This document shows positions 1 to 6,333 of a stretch of DNA of 6,808 nucleotides, one piece after another. The first letter of the stretch is position 1; each line of letters begins with the position of its first letter. The notes beneath the pieces are model-generated. The model searched no databases, was not told the origin of the DNA, and worked only from the letters and a program-made list of their open reading frames with translations. The DNA is taken from positions 1 through 6,808 of the forward strand of contig DCWG01000159.1 of assembly GCA_002327525.1 (NCBI GenBank). Reading direction: 5' to 3'. Source of the stretch: Gammaproteobacteria bacterium UBA2168 (GTDB lineage: Bacteria > Pseudomonadota > Gammaproteobacteria > Pseudomonadales > Azotimanducaceae). A program made the translations under genes and the position numbers.

Positions 1-449
1 TGACCGCGGCTGAAGCGCTCGAATTCACGATGCTCACCCTGATCGACGTCCGTGATGGCGAAGTGCGCCAGATAAAACTGACCATTGCGCCACGGATCTG
101 CCCCTCGGCCATGGTCGTTGGCAGGGAACGAGGCCTGTCGAAACAACGTGAATTGCACCCCGAAGATCGTCTCGTCTGACTCTAGTACCATGGTCAGGTA
201 CCACCATTCGCTTCGAAATTCCGGATGCGCCGCATAATCCTCGGGGAACGAAAACGCACGCGGGTGACTGGCGCGCATGAATTTCTCATTGTCCGCTGCA
301 ACCCCCAGAACGTTGGCCACACGCAACCCCGCAGAGCGCGATGCAGCCACATCCACCGCATCCTGGTCTTCACTTCCGGAACAACCGCCGGCCAGCACCA
401 GCACGGCCAACGCGCCCAACATCGGCCTGAACAGCGCGTTAAGACACAC
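1..449 (-). CDS. AttH/CrtC-like lipocalin-fold lipoprotein, N-terminal part (runs off left edge)
   Basis: The visible N-terminal ~149 residues belong to the lipocalin-like AttH / carotenoid 1,2-hydratase (CrtC) family. Diagnostic motifs are FPEDYAAHPEFRSEWWYLT (acidic residue, EWWY) and FGVQFTLFRQA, followed by FYLAHFAITD, which match the family's conserved start. A lipoprotein signal precedes them: hydrophobic LGALAVLVLAGG then Cys, so export and lipid anchoring are predicted. I chose GTG at 449 because it adds an n-region with Arg (CLNALFRP); ATG at 420-422 is the alternative but leaves no positive charge. The GTG start overlaps the upstream permease by 11 bases; the ATG start would leave 16 bases between them. 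AttH proteins are usually encoded beside an FtsX-type ABC transporter, as here. Full family members are about 350-400 residues with two lipocalin halves, so more than half lies outside the window. The ligand is unknown, and the hydratase activity of CrtC should not be assumed. Confidence 0.85.
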   Translation of the reverse strand, partial: MCLNALFRPMLGALAVLVLAGGCSGSEDQDAVDVAASRSAGLRVANVLGVAADNEKFMRASHPRAFSFPEDYAAHPEFRSEWWYLTMVLESDETIFGVQFTLFRQASFPANDHGRGADPWRNGQFYLAHFAITDVDQGEHREFERFSRG

Positions 450-2796
450 CAACCCGTTCTCTGGGATGCGGCAACAAACCGGCAAACAGTGCGGCCACGA
501 GACCCAGCACCGCTGGAGGCCAGATCGCAGAGCCGGTGAGTTCGAGCCCCACCGTCCACCCGAAAGCCCGCGGATTGAGCACGGAGCACAGCAGAGATCC
601 CATCGCCACGCCGATCGGCATGGCAAGCAGTACCGCCACGCAGGCGATCGTCAGCGAGCGTACCAATCCAATCAAAGCCATCTCCGAGCCGCTGATCCCC
701 ATCACTGTCAGAAGCTGACTGGTGGCCCGCTGGTTCAGGCGCATGGCGACGATGGCGTTGTACAGGCCGATGAACGCGACGAACAATGCCATCAGCGTGA
801 GCGCACGCGTTATAGCGAAGGTTCGGTCGAACACTCTGAGCGCGGTGGCCCGCATGCCGTCACGCCGCTGTACCGACGCTGACGGAAAGTGCTCGGCAAC
901 CGAAATGAGCAGTTGTTCGAGTCTCGCAGACGACACACTGAGGCGGTCGAAACTCAGATCACTCCACAGCATGGCGGCCGTGTTCGTCGAAATCAGCGCG
1001 CGCGCACCAAAATCACCATATCCCGCAAACACTCCCACCACCAGGAGGCGCCGTCCACCAACTACGAGACGCTCTCCCACACGAAGTCCGAACTCGGAAA
1101 GAAGTCCCTCGTTGACGATGGTTTCATCCAACCCGAGAGTCGCTCCATGCCCGTAGCGGGAGGCTTCCGCCGCATCAAAACGCGCGTAGCCGAGCGACAC
1201 GCTCACCCCATCGACGGTGAGTGACCGGCGCCCGTACACCTGCGTAATCACTTCGTCATCGATAGACCTCAGCAGGCGTGCCACACCGGACACGTCCCCG
1301 TCCGGCAGCTCGATGAACGCATCGTGTGCGAGGCGCTGATCGAGCATGGTCTGGAAATCACCACGAAAACTGTCGACCATCAGCCCGACACCCAGGCTCG
1401 TCGCGATGGCCAGCACCAGGGCACTGAGGGCGACGCTCAGGTCCTCCACGTACCATGCCGTCTCCCTCAAGCCCAGGCGGATCAGCACCGGACCGCGCAG
1501 GTGACGCAGGCGCCCTCGAGCCTGGCGCAGAGCGGGTCCGACCAACCAGACACCGCCAAGGCTGACGCCGAGAATCGCGGTAAATGCCCCGGCCACACCC
1601 GCTGCCTCGAAACCCACACCCGCCCCGGTCAGAACAGCGATCACGACGAGCACAGTCCACGCGGACACGCTGTGCACGCGCTGTTCGGGACCGCGGCGCC
1701 AGGCAAGCCAACCCCCGGCCAGTGACACGACCACCCCGGAAAACGCAGCCTTGGCGATGACCGCCGCATCGAGTGTGGGTTCGGGAGGCTCGCCCATTCC
1801 GGATACGGTGATCGTGGTCAGCACCCGCACGAGAAACACGCCCAGCAGCATACCGAACAAGGTCGCCGCCACTCCCAGCACCAGCAGCCCACCCAGAAAG
1901 CGTCTGCGTAGATGGTCTCGTTGGACACCGAGCGCGTACAGGCGATCGAATACCTCCCGCTGCCGCCGAAGCCACACCACGGCGGCCTCGAAGATGAGAA
2001 ACCAGGCGACGACGAGAGACAGCGAACCCAGCGCCCCAAGGTTGAACAGCACCGACCGACTGAAGGCCATTTCCGGCTGCAGCGCGTCTATCGAGCGTAC
2101 TGTCCAGCCCGCAATGGCGCTCACCGTATTGGGCAGCGCCGCGGATGCGCCAGGCAACAGGTTTTCCATCAATCGGCGTATCCCGGCAAGAGGATCCATC
2201 AAGCGCATCACCACGAAGTCGAGCCTGTCCTCCGGCGCATCCAAGACCCATAGCGCATCGCCAATATCCATGTAGAGGGTCGCACCACTACCCGCGTCTA
2301 CCACACCGATCACGGAGAAATGCCGCGTACCGATACTGAGCACCTGTCCTTCCTGCAATCCCGCAGCCGCGTCCGCCACGACTCCAGGAGCGTCACCGGC
2401 GTATACGTGGGCCCGTACCGACTCGCCCCAGCCACCCGCGCTCTCGAGATCCGATGCAAACCAGTCCCAGCCAACGATGCGCAGCGCTGCCGAGTCTGCC
2501 CGCACATGTCCTTCGACAACTGGCCACATTCCGCTCACGCCGGGTAGTTCACCGGCGCGCCAAGCGCGCCGTAGGACAAAGTAGTCGGCCATGGTCGCCC
2601 CCTGCCGGGTCGCCACGTGCGATACGCTGGCGAGATGGGGGACCGCTTGGCGCTCGAGCGAGTTGCCGACGGCAACACTGAGCAGATGCACCGCCACGAC
2701 CGATGCCACGCCCACAGCAGCCCCCATCAAGACGATAGCGCTAGTCCACGGCGTTCTCGAGACATAGCGCACAATCGCACGGGTCAGTATGCGCAC
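439..2796 (-). CDS. ABC transporter permease with two FtsX/MacB-type modules (AttF-AttG-like)
   Basis: This 785-residue inner-membrane permease contains two tandem FtsX modules. Transmembrane segments fall at about 18-44, 251-276, 300-326, 346-366, 379-396, 401-421, 453-474, 662-686, 706-738 and 758-776, i.e. ten. Soluble periplasmic (MacB_PCD-like) domains occupy roughly 45-250 and 475-660. This is the layout of the type VII ABC superfamily (MacB, LolCE, FtsX-like), which transmits ATP hydrolysis to periplasmic work rather than classical transmembrane import. The start is GTG at 2794-2796, preceded by GGGGAGG with 5-base spacing. Its G is also the last base of the ATPase stop (TAGTG). An open frame continues upstream to 2898, but that part lies within the ATPase gene and encodes a low-complexity Gly/Arg-rich stretch, so it is not credible as a start. 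The substrate is unknown. Confidence 0.88.
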   Translation of the reverse strand: MRILTRAIVRYVSRTPWTSAIVLMGAAVGVASVVAVHLLSVAVGNSLERQAVPHLASVSHVATRQGATMADYFVLRRAWRAGELPGVSGMWPVVEGHVRADSAALRIVGWDWFASDLESAGGWGESVRAHVYAGDAPGVVADAAAGLQEGQVLSIGTRHFSVIGVVDAGSGATLYMDIGDALWVLDAPEDRLDFVVMRLMDPLAGIRRLMENLLPGASAALPNTVSAIAGWTVRSIDALQPEMAFSRSVLFNLGALGSLSLVVAWFLIFEAAVVWLRRQREVFDRLYALGVQRDHLRRRFLGGLLVLGVAATLFGMLLGVFLVRVLTTITVSGMGEPPEPTLDAAVIAKAAFSGVVVSLAGGWLAWRRGPEQRVHSVSAWTVLVVIAVLTGAGVGFEAAGVAGAFTAILGVSLGGVWLVGPALRQARGRLRHLRGPVLIRLGLRETAWYVEDLSVALSALVLAIATSLGVGLMVDSFRGDFQTMLDQRLAHDAFIELPDGDVSGVARLLRSIDDEVITQVYGRRSLTVDGVSVSLGYARFDAAEASRYGHGATLGLDETIVNEGLLSEFGLRVGERLVVGGRRLLVVGVFAGYGDFGARALISTNTAAMLWSDLSFDRLSVSSARLEQLLISVAEHFPSASVQRRDGMRATALRVFDRTFAITRALTLMALFVAFIGLYNAIVAMRLNQRATSQLLTVMGISGSEMALIGLVRSLTIACVAVLLAMPIGVAMGSLLCSVLNPRAFGWTVGLELTGSAIWPPAVLGLVAALFAGLLPHPRERVGVS

Positions 2797-3464
2797 TACA
2801 GCCTCCCCAGCGTCACGATCCTGTCGGCCCGTGCCGCGACCGCGGAGCTGTGTGTCGCAACCACCAGTGTGCATTTCTCCTGCGCCACCTCGCCCCACAG
2901 CATGTCGGTCACCGCCTCACCGGTGTCTGTGTCCAGATTGCCGGTGGGTTCGTCGGCCAGCAGAATCGGCGGCTTGTGCGCCAGTGCGCGCGCCACCGCC
3001 ACACGTTGTTGCTCCCCACCGGATAATTGTTCGGGGAAGTCATCGAGCCGGTCACTCAATCCCAACCGCTGAATGCGCGCAAGCGCTTCGTCCCGGCGCT
3101 CTTGCATGGCATTGAGTTCAAGAGGCAGGCACACGTTTTCCGCGATGGTGAGCGTCGGCACCAGATTGAAAAACTGGAATACGAAGCCGAAGTAGCGCCT
3201 GCGCACTCGCGCACGGGCCTTTTCGCTCAACCGTTCGAGATGAACATGCTCTTCGCCGAGGTCCAACACCAGTTGTCCGGCGTCCACACAAAGCAAGCCC
3301 GCGATGAGATTCAGCACTGTGGACTTACCCGAACCACTCGGCCCGCAGAGCGCAACCGTCTCACCGCGCGCTATCTCCAGATCGAATTCATCGAGTACCG
3401 GGCGCACGCGCTCACCGTCAGCGAAACCCTTGGACACACACTTCAGTGAGATCACCGTCTTCAT
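2796..3464 (-). CDS. ABC transporter ATP-binding protein, MacB/LolD type (AttE-like)
   Basis: This is a complete 222-residue nucleotide-binding subunit that energises the permease encoded next. All catalytic motifs are intact: Walker [10 protein letters not shown] at 41-49, Q-loop [10 protein letters not shown] with Gln97, signature LSGGEQQR at 147-154, Walker [10 protein letters not shown] at 167-175, D-loop NLD, and the switch His205 (VVATHS). The [11 protein letters not shown] sequence after the Q-loop and the ~225-residue length are typical of LolD/MacB/FtsE-type ATPases that pair with FtsX-like permeases. The ATG start overlaps the Nudix stop as ATGA, and its own TAG shares one base with the permease GTG, so translation is probably coupled on both sides. 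No strong ribosome binding site precedes the ATG, which fits coupling. Assignment to the AttE branch rests on the neighbours. Confidence 0.93.
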   Translation of the reverse strand: MKTVISLKCVSKGFADGERVRPVLDEFDLEIARGETVALCGPSGSGKSTVLNLIAGLLCVDAGQLVLDLGEEHVHLERLSEKARARVRRRYFGFVFQFFNLVPTLTIAENVCLPLELNAMQERRDEALARIQRLGLSDRLDDFPEQLSGGEQQRVAVARALAHKPPILLADEPTGNLDTDTGEAVTDMLWGEVAQEKCTLVVATHSSAVAARADRIVTLGRL

Positions 3465-4219
3465 CGCATGAGCTGCATACCCTGAACACGCAAAGCCTCC
3501 GTATAGGGCGGATTGTGACGCTCGAGGCGCACGTCAGCGAGCAGGTCGGCAACGTTGTCATAGGCGTCAATGCTCTCGAGCGCCACCAGGGTCGGCGAGA
3601 TCATCTGCCATTCTTCCCGCGCATGTCTCGTAAGTGCTTCGCAAGCCTCTATCCACATGCCGTGCTGCGTTTCCCACTCATGTGGATCCGCTTCCTGGCC
3701 GTGCGGCATGGCAGCAACGAAGAAGCGCGTATCAAAGCGCTTCGCCGCGCCCCCGGGCGTGAGCCAATGGCTGAAGTAGAGCACATCCTCGCACTCGAGT
3801 ATCAGCCTTTCGCGCGCACACAGTTCACCCATGTTGATCCGACCGTCCACCAGTTCATGGCGATACTCGTGAAAGCGCTCCCATCCATCGTCATCGAGCG
3901 TCAGGTGCTGGCCATCTCGTCGCGCCAGTAAAACGCCACACTCCTCGAAGCACTCGCGCACCACAGCAACCCAGTAGCGAATACCACCTGCAGATACACC
4001 GAGCAACTCGCTGGCATGCGCGTCATCGATACCGCTGCAGATATCCGGCTGGAAGTCGACCTCGTCGACTTTGCCGCCGGGAAACACGTGCAGGTTCGGA
4101 AACACGGCTCCGCCGGGACGCTGTACCATGAACACTTCCATACCGCGCAACGGATGCGTATCGCGCACCAGCAAAACGCTCGCGGCCAGGCGGATGTTTT
4201 CCCTAGCGAGAGGCTCCAT
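3461..4219 (-). CDS. NUDT19/RP2-like Nudix hydrolase (probable acyl-CoA diphosphatase)
   Basis: This 252-residue Nudix protein resembles the NUDT19/RP2p group. The N-terminal strand is RLAASVLLVRD (11-20), followed by FPNLHVFPGGKVDE (40-53). The catalytic half RECFEECGVLL lies at 88-98. The Nudix box (GX5EX7REUXEEXGU) is therefore split by about 30 extra residues, a hallmark of NUDT19-type enzymes. The later SHWLTPGGAAKRFDTRFF stretch (150-167) also matches that group. Characterised members hydrolyse CoA or acyl-CoA to 3',5'-ADP and phosphopantetheine; that activity is inferred here. The start ATG is preceded by GGAGA at 5-base spacing. It is the first gene of the minus-strand unit and overlaps the ATPase start by four bases. 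It is probably cytosolic, with no signal peptide. A link to acyl or lipid handling by the downstream transporter is plausible but unproven. Confidence 0.85.
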   Translation of the reverse strand: MEPLARENIRLAASVLLVRDTHPLRGMEVFMVQRPGGAVFPNLHVFPGGKVDEVDFQPDICSGIDDAHASELLGVSAGGIRYWVAVVRECFEECGVLLARRDGQHLTLDDDGWERFHEYRHELVDGRINMGELCARERLILECEDVLYFSHWLTPGGAAKRFDTRFFVAAMPHGQEADPHEWETQHGMWIEACEALTRHAREEWQMISPTLVALESIDAYDNVADLLADVRLERHNPPYTEALRVQGMQLMR

Positions 4220-4336
4220 TCAATTCTCCAATGCTCCGGCCAAATCCGCTACCAGGGCTGATATCAATTTGCCATCACTTGTTATTTCAGGTTCGTAATC
4301 ATAAATTCTGGAAGCACGGCTCCGCGCGAGGCAACC
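4214..4336. promoter_or_regulatory. Divergent promoter region between the Nudix/ABC unit and the regulator/receiver unit
   Basis: About 117 non-coding bases separate the two ATG codons, and the centre (4261-4310) is clearly more AT-rich than its surroundings. For the plus strand, TTGTTA at 4279-4284 and TAAATT at 4302-4307 lie 17 bases apart, each matching sigma70 boxes at four of six positions. For the minus strand a ribosome site GGAGA precedes the Nudix ATG, but I see no convincing -35/-10 pair; TATGAT (reverse complement of 4298-4303) is a -10-like hexamer without a good -35. TGATATCA at 4259-4266 is a perfect 8-base palindrome and a possible operator half-site, though it could be chance. 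Both units must start here unless they are read through from elsewhere. Confidence 0.5.
4328..4331 (+). promoter_or_regulatory. Ribosome binding site of the ribbon-helix-helix gene
   Basis: GAGG lies five bases before the ATG at 4337, within a GCGCGAGGCAACC context. It supports that start over any internal Met. Confidence 0.6.
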
Positions 4337-4633
4337 ATGAAACAAAAACCACACAAATTTCTCATTCGCCTGCCCATGGAATTACGAGACCTCCTGGCCG
4401 ATGCAGCGAGCCACTATCGCCGCAGCATGAACTCCGAAATTGTAGCCCGTCTGGAGCAGTCATTCAGAGCGCTGCCGGACATGGTCGCCGAGCAGAACAT
4501 CGAACCGCCGCTTCATGCCGATCTGGAACGCATGTTTCGTAAGGACATATCAGCTGAAGAGGAACGCCTGCTGCGTGGGTTTCGCCGTCTCAATGACAAA
4601 AAACGCAGCGCCGTGCTGCATCTTCTCACATGA
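4337..4633 (+). CDS. Arc/AmrZ-like ribbon-helix-helix DNA-binding protein
   Basis: This 98-residue protein has an N-terminal ribbon-helix-helix domain of the Arc family (residues ~6-45). The beta strand is KFLIRLP, helix A is MELRDLLADAASHY, and the turn plus helix B is RRSMNSEIVARLEQSF. The RSMNSEIxxRLEQS stretch is nearly identical to Pseudomonas AmrZ, a dimeric regulator of exopolysaccharide and motility genes. The strand positions that contact DNA in AmrZ (Lys, Val, Arg) correspond here to Lys7, Leu9 and Arg11. The C-terminal half differs from AmrZ: after a loop comes a charged helix pair (ISAEEERLLRGFRRLNDKKRSAVLHLL), possibly for oligomerisation or partner binding. The gene overlaps the receiver gene as ATGA, implying coupled expression. 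Autoregulation and control of the divergent ABC unit are inferences from position. It is not confidently an AmrZ orthologue, so I give no symbol. Confidence 0.87.
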   Translation: MKQKPHKFLIRLPMELRDLLADAASHYRRSMNSEIVARLEQSFRALPDMVAEQNIEPPLHADLERMFRKDISAEEERLLRGFRRLNDKKRSAVLHLLT

Positions 4634-5652
4634 GCGAAGACGACATGACCGACCAGACCTCTATCCTTCGTCTGCCGCTCACACCCTACTTTCACCCGAC
4701 GACCGTGGTGTTCATCGACGACAACGAATCGTTCCTCACGAGCCTCGATCTGGAATTGCCTCTCGGCTGGGCATACAGGTGTTTCACTGATCCTCTGGAG
4801 GCTTTCGAATTCCTGCAGCAGCCACCTTCCATAAAACCTCTGATCGAACGCTGTTTTTCAGTGGAACATAGTGACCGCCTCGCGCCCACCGTACACCTGA
4901 ACCTCGGCACCATCGAACAGGAGGTGAATCACGTCGAACGTTTCGAGCGTATCAGCGTGGTCATCGTCGACTACGCGATGCCCACGCTGAACGGTCTGGA
5001 TTTCTGCGCCAAGATGAGCGACCCCTACGTACGCAAGGCGCTGCTGACCGGGGTTGCGGATGAAAAGGTGGCGGTGGAGGCTTTCAACGCCGGCATCATC
5101 CACAAGTTCATCCAGAAGAATACGGTACTCGCCGTGAACAATCTGTTGAAATTCGTGGGCGATCTGCAGGTCGAGTACTTTCATCAGTATCTCGCACAAT
5201 TGAACGCAACGCTTGCACTCCATCCACCCGGTTTTCTCCTCAACCCTGCCGTTCAGGAACACGTGCTCGGTGTCATGCGGGAGTTGCACATCGTTGAGTA
5301 CTATCTGGTCAACGACCCGCCCGGTTTTCTGCTCGGGCGTGCCGACGGTTCGATGTTCCGGCTCATCGTGACGGACGATGCATCACTGGCGGGCGATCAG
5401 CGAACGCTGGAACAACATGAGGCTCCGCCCGCGATTCGCCGCAAACTGGCCAGGCGTGAAGGTGTGCCCTACTTCACCGAGTCACCCGAAGACTACCTGG
5501 GCCATGAACCATACCCCTGGCACGACAACTTCGTCCCGGCCGCACGAGTCGCCAACACCGAATGGTACGTCGGCGTGATGGAAGATCCGCCGCTCGACAT
5601 CGATTTCGATCCGGGGCGGTCCTCCTACGACGCCTACCTCGCAAACCTCTAG
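4630..5652 (+). CDS. Atypical response regulator: receiver domain with insertion plus non-HTH C-terminal domain
   Basis: This 340-residue protein starts with a CheY-like receiver. The acidic pair Asp30-Asp31 (VVFIDDNESFL) and the phospho-acceptor Asp114 (VVIVDYAMPTLNGLDFC) are present, as are Thr140 (ALLTG) and the strand-5 Lys163 (KFIQKN, with Asn replacing the usual Pro). About 84 residues separate the acidic pair from the phospho-Asp, against roughly 40-45 normally, so a ~40-residue insertion (~65-107) splits the domain before strand 3. The C-terminal half (180-340) has no HTH, GGDEF, EAL or HD motif. It carries EYYLVNDPPGFLLGRADGS and FRLIV, resembling uncharacterised C-terminal domains I recall from similar insertion-bearing receivers. 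Output is unknown. The ATG at 4630 overlaps the upstream stop (ATGA); an in-frame ATG at 4645 is an alternative. No cognate histidine kinase is in the window. Confidence 0.85.
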   Translation: MSEDDMTDQTSILRLPLTPYFHPTTVVFIDDNESFLTSLDLELPLGWAYRCFTDPLEAFEFLQQPPSIKPLIERCFSVEHSDRLAPTVHLNLGTIEQEVNHVERFERISVVIVDYAMPTLNGLDFCAKMSDPYVRKALLTGVADEKVAVEAFNAGIIHKFIQKNTVLAVNNLLKFVGDLQVEYFHQYLAQLNATLALHPPGFLLNPAVQEHVLGVMRELHIVEYYLVNDPPGFLLGRADGSMFRLIVTDDASLAGDQRTLEQHEAPPAIRRKLARREGVPYFTESPEDYLGHEPYPWHDNFVPAARVANTEWYVGVMEDPPLDIDFDPGRSSYDAYLANL

Positions 5653-5777
5653 CCGCGCCACCTCGTCCTGTTAGTCAGTCTGAACTTCCAGCACCTCCCG
5701 ACGTTCGATTCGGCGGCGTGCACAGGCAGCACGACGGGCAGCCAGAAAAGGAATACGAACCCCAAACAGACATGCAT
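5649..5777 (-). CDS. Possible small ORF with signal-peptide-like N-terminus (or gene remnant)
   Basis: An ATG at 5775-5777 opens a 42-residue frame ending in TAG at 5649-5651, overlapping the 3' end of the opposite receiver gene by four bases. The N-terminus (GFVFLFWLPVVLPVHA then AES) looks like a signal-peptide core with an Ala-X-Ala-like cleavage site. The n-region lacks Lys or Arg, which weakens this. The remaining ~20 residues are basic (KFRLTNRTRWRG) and have no recognisable domain. A purine-rich GGGAGGGG lies about 10 bases upstream, a long spacing. It could be a tiny secreted peptide, the start of a truncated exported protein, or chance. Confidence 0.2.
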   Translation of the reverse strand: MHVCLGFVFLFWLPVVLPVHAAESNVGRCWKFRLTNRTRWRG

Positions 5778-5832
5778 GAGTGGTCCACCCCTCCCACGAG
5801 GATGCCCTGAGCACAGACACGCGCCGAAAACG
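5653..5832. other. Convergent intergenic gap without a recognisable terminator
   Basis: These 180 bases lie between the plus-strand receiver gene and the minus-strand OPT fragment. I looked for GC-rich hairpins followed by T-runs on either strand and saw none; the best stem, GTGC/GCAC around 5718-5733, has only four pairs. There is no similarity to the missing OPT C-terminus in any minus-strand frame that I read. The only notable content is the small minus-strand ORF listed separately. Confidence 0.5.
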
Positions 5833-6279
5833 CTACGCGATACCGCTCGGAAAACGCAGGCGGTCGAATTCGATCATTTGCTCACGCAGCGGGATAACGA
5901 CCACGATGCCGAGAAACGAGCCGGCAATCGCGGCAAGCAGCACCACCCATGGATTGAACCCGACGAGTTCCGGATTGGTCGCACCGATGATAAACAGCGC
6001 TGGCAGCGTGAATGCGGCGCCAGCCGAGGCATGGTTCACGCCTGAAGCGACGGTCTGATTGATGTTGTTCTCTATGATCGAGCCACGGCGCATCACGCCC
6101 CGGAGCATGGCGAAACCGAGAATCGCCACCACCGTGGATGCGGCTAGGGTGAAGCCCAGTTTAAGCGCGATATGGACAAACGCCGCCGTCACCACGCCGA
6201 GCAGGGCAGCGACGACGGTCAGTTCCCGATACGGTCTGGTCGCCATTTCGACCGGAATACTCACGCCGGATTCACGCAA
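5833..6279 (-). pseudogene. OPT-family oligopeptide/metal transporter, N-terminal fragment
   Basis: The frame encodes the N-terminus of an OPT/YSL-type proton-coupled transporter: YRELTVVAALLGVVTAA, ALKLGFTLAAS, then SIIENNINQTVASG and FTLPALFIIG, the best-conserved N-terminal signatures of the family. VVIPLREQMI and LRFPSGIA follow. About four membrane segments are present. Full OPT proteins have roughly 550-700 residues and 12-16 segments, but this frame stops (TAG at 5833-5835) right after FPSGIA, where relatives continue with ATAEVL-type sequence. I found no continuation in other minus-strand frames downstream. It is therefore most likely a deletion remnant rather than a functional transporter. 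The start is uncertain: TTG at 6277-6279 has GGGGAG six bases upstream; GTG at 6312 and ATG at 6246 are alternatives. It lies downstream of the osmoprotectant permease on the same strand. Confidence 0.75.
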
Positions 6280-6333
6280 TGAAAACTCCCCGCCGAGCAC
6301 GCACCGTAGCACGGGTGAGCCAGCTCATCGTAC

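Noticed and set aside
277..882. Long plus-strand open frame opposite the permease and lipoprotein genes
   Set aside because: It lies antisense to well-supported membrane and lipoprotein genes and is rich in Arg, His, Gln and Pro as expected of a high-GC shadow frame. It has no domain.
1358..2251. 297-codon minus-strand frame inside the permease gene
   Set aside because: It overlaps the permease on the same strand in another frame, and its composition (Gly, Arg, Ala) is that of a shifted reading of the real gene.
2797..2898. Upstream extension of the permease to 2898
   Set aside because: These 34 codons lie within the ATPase Walker B to C-terminus region in another frame and read as Gly/Arg-rich sequence. 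The GTG at 2796 has a strong ribosome site and is followed at once by the typical N-terminal amphipathic and membrane segment.
4103..4325. CACGGCTCCGC occurs at 4103-4113 and again at 4315-4325, followed in each case by ACCATGAA a little later
   Set aside because: An 11-base match in GC-rich DNA, one copy inside the Nudix coding sequence, is compatible with chance. I see no further repeat units.
5718..5733. GTGC/GCAC inverted repeat as a terminator between convergent genes
   Set aside because: Only four base pairs and no T-run on either side, so it does not qualify as an intrinsic terminator.
5776..6058. Two overlapping plus-strand frames opposite the OPT fragment
   Set aside because: They are antisense to a clearly recognisable OPT sequence and have no ribosome site or motif.
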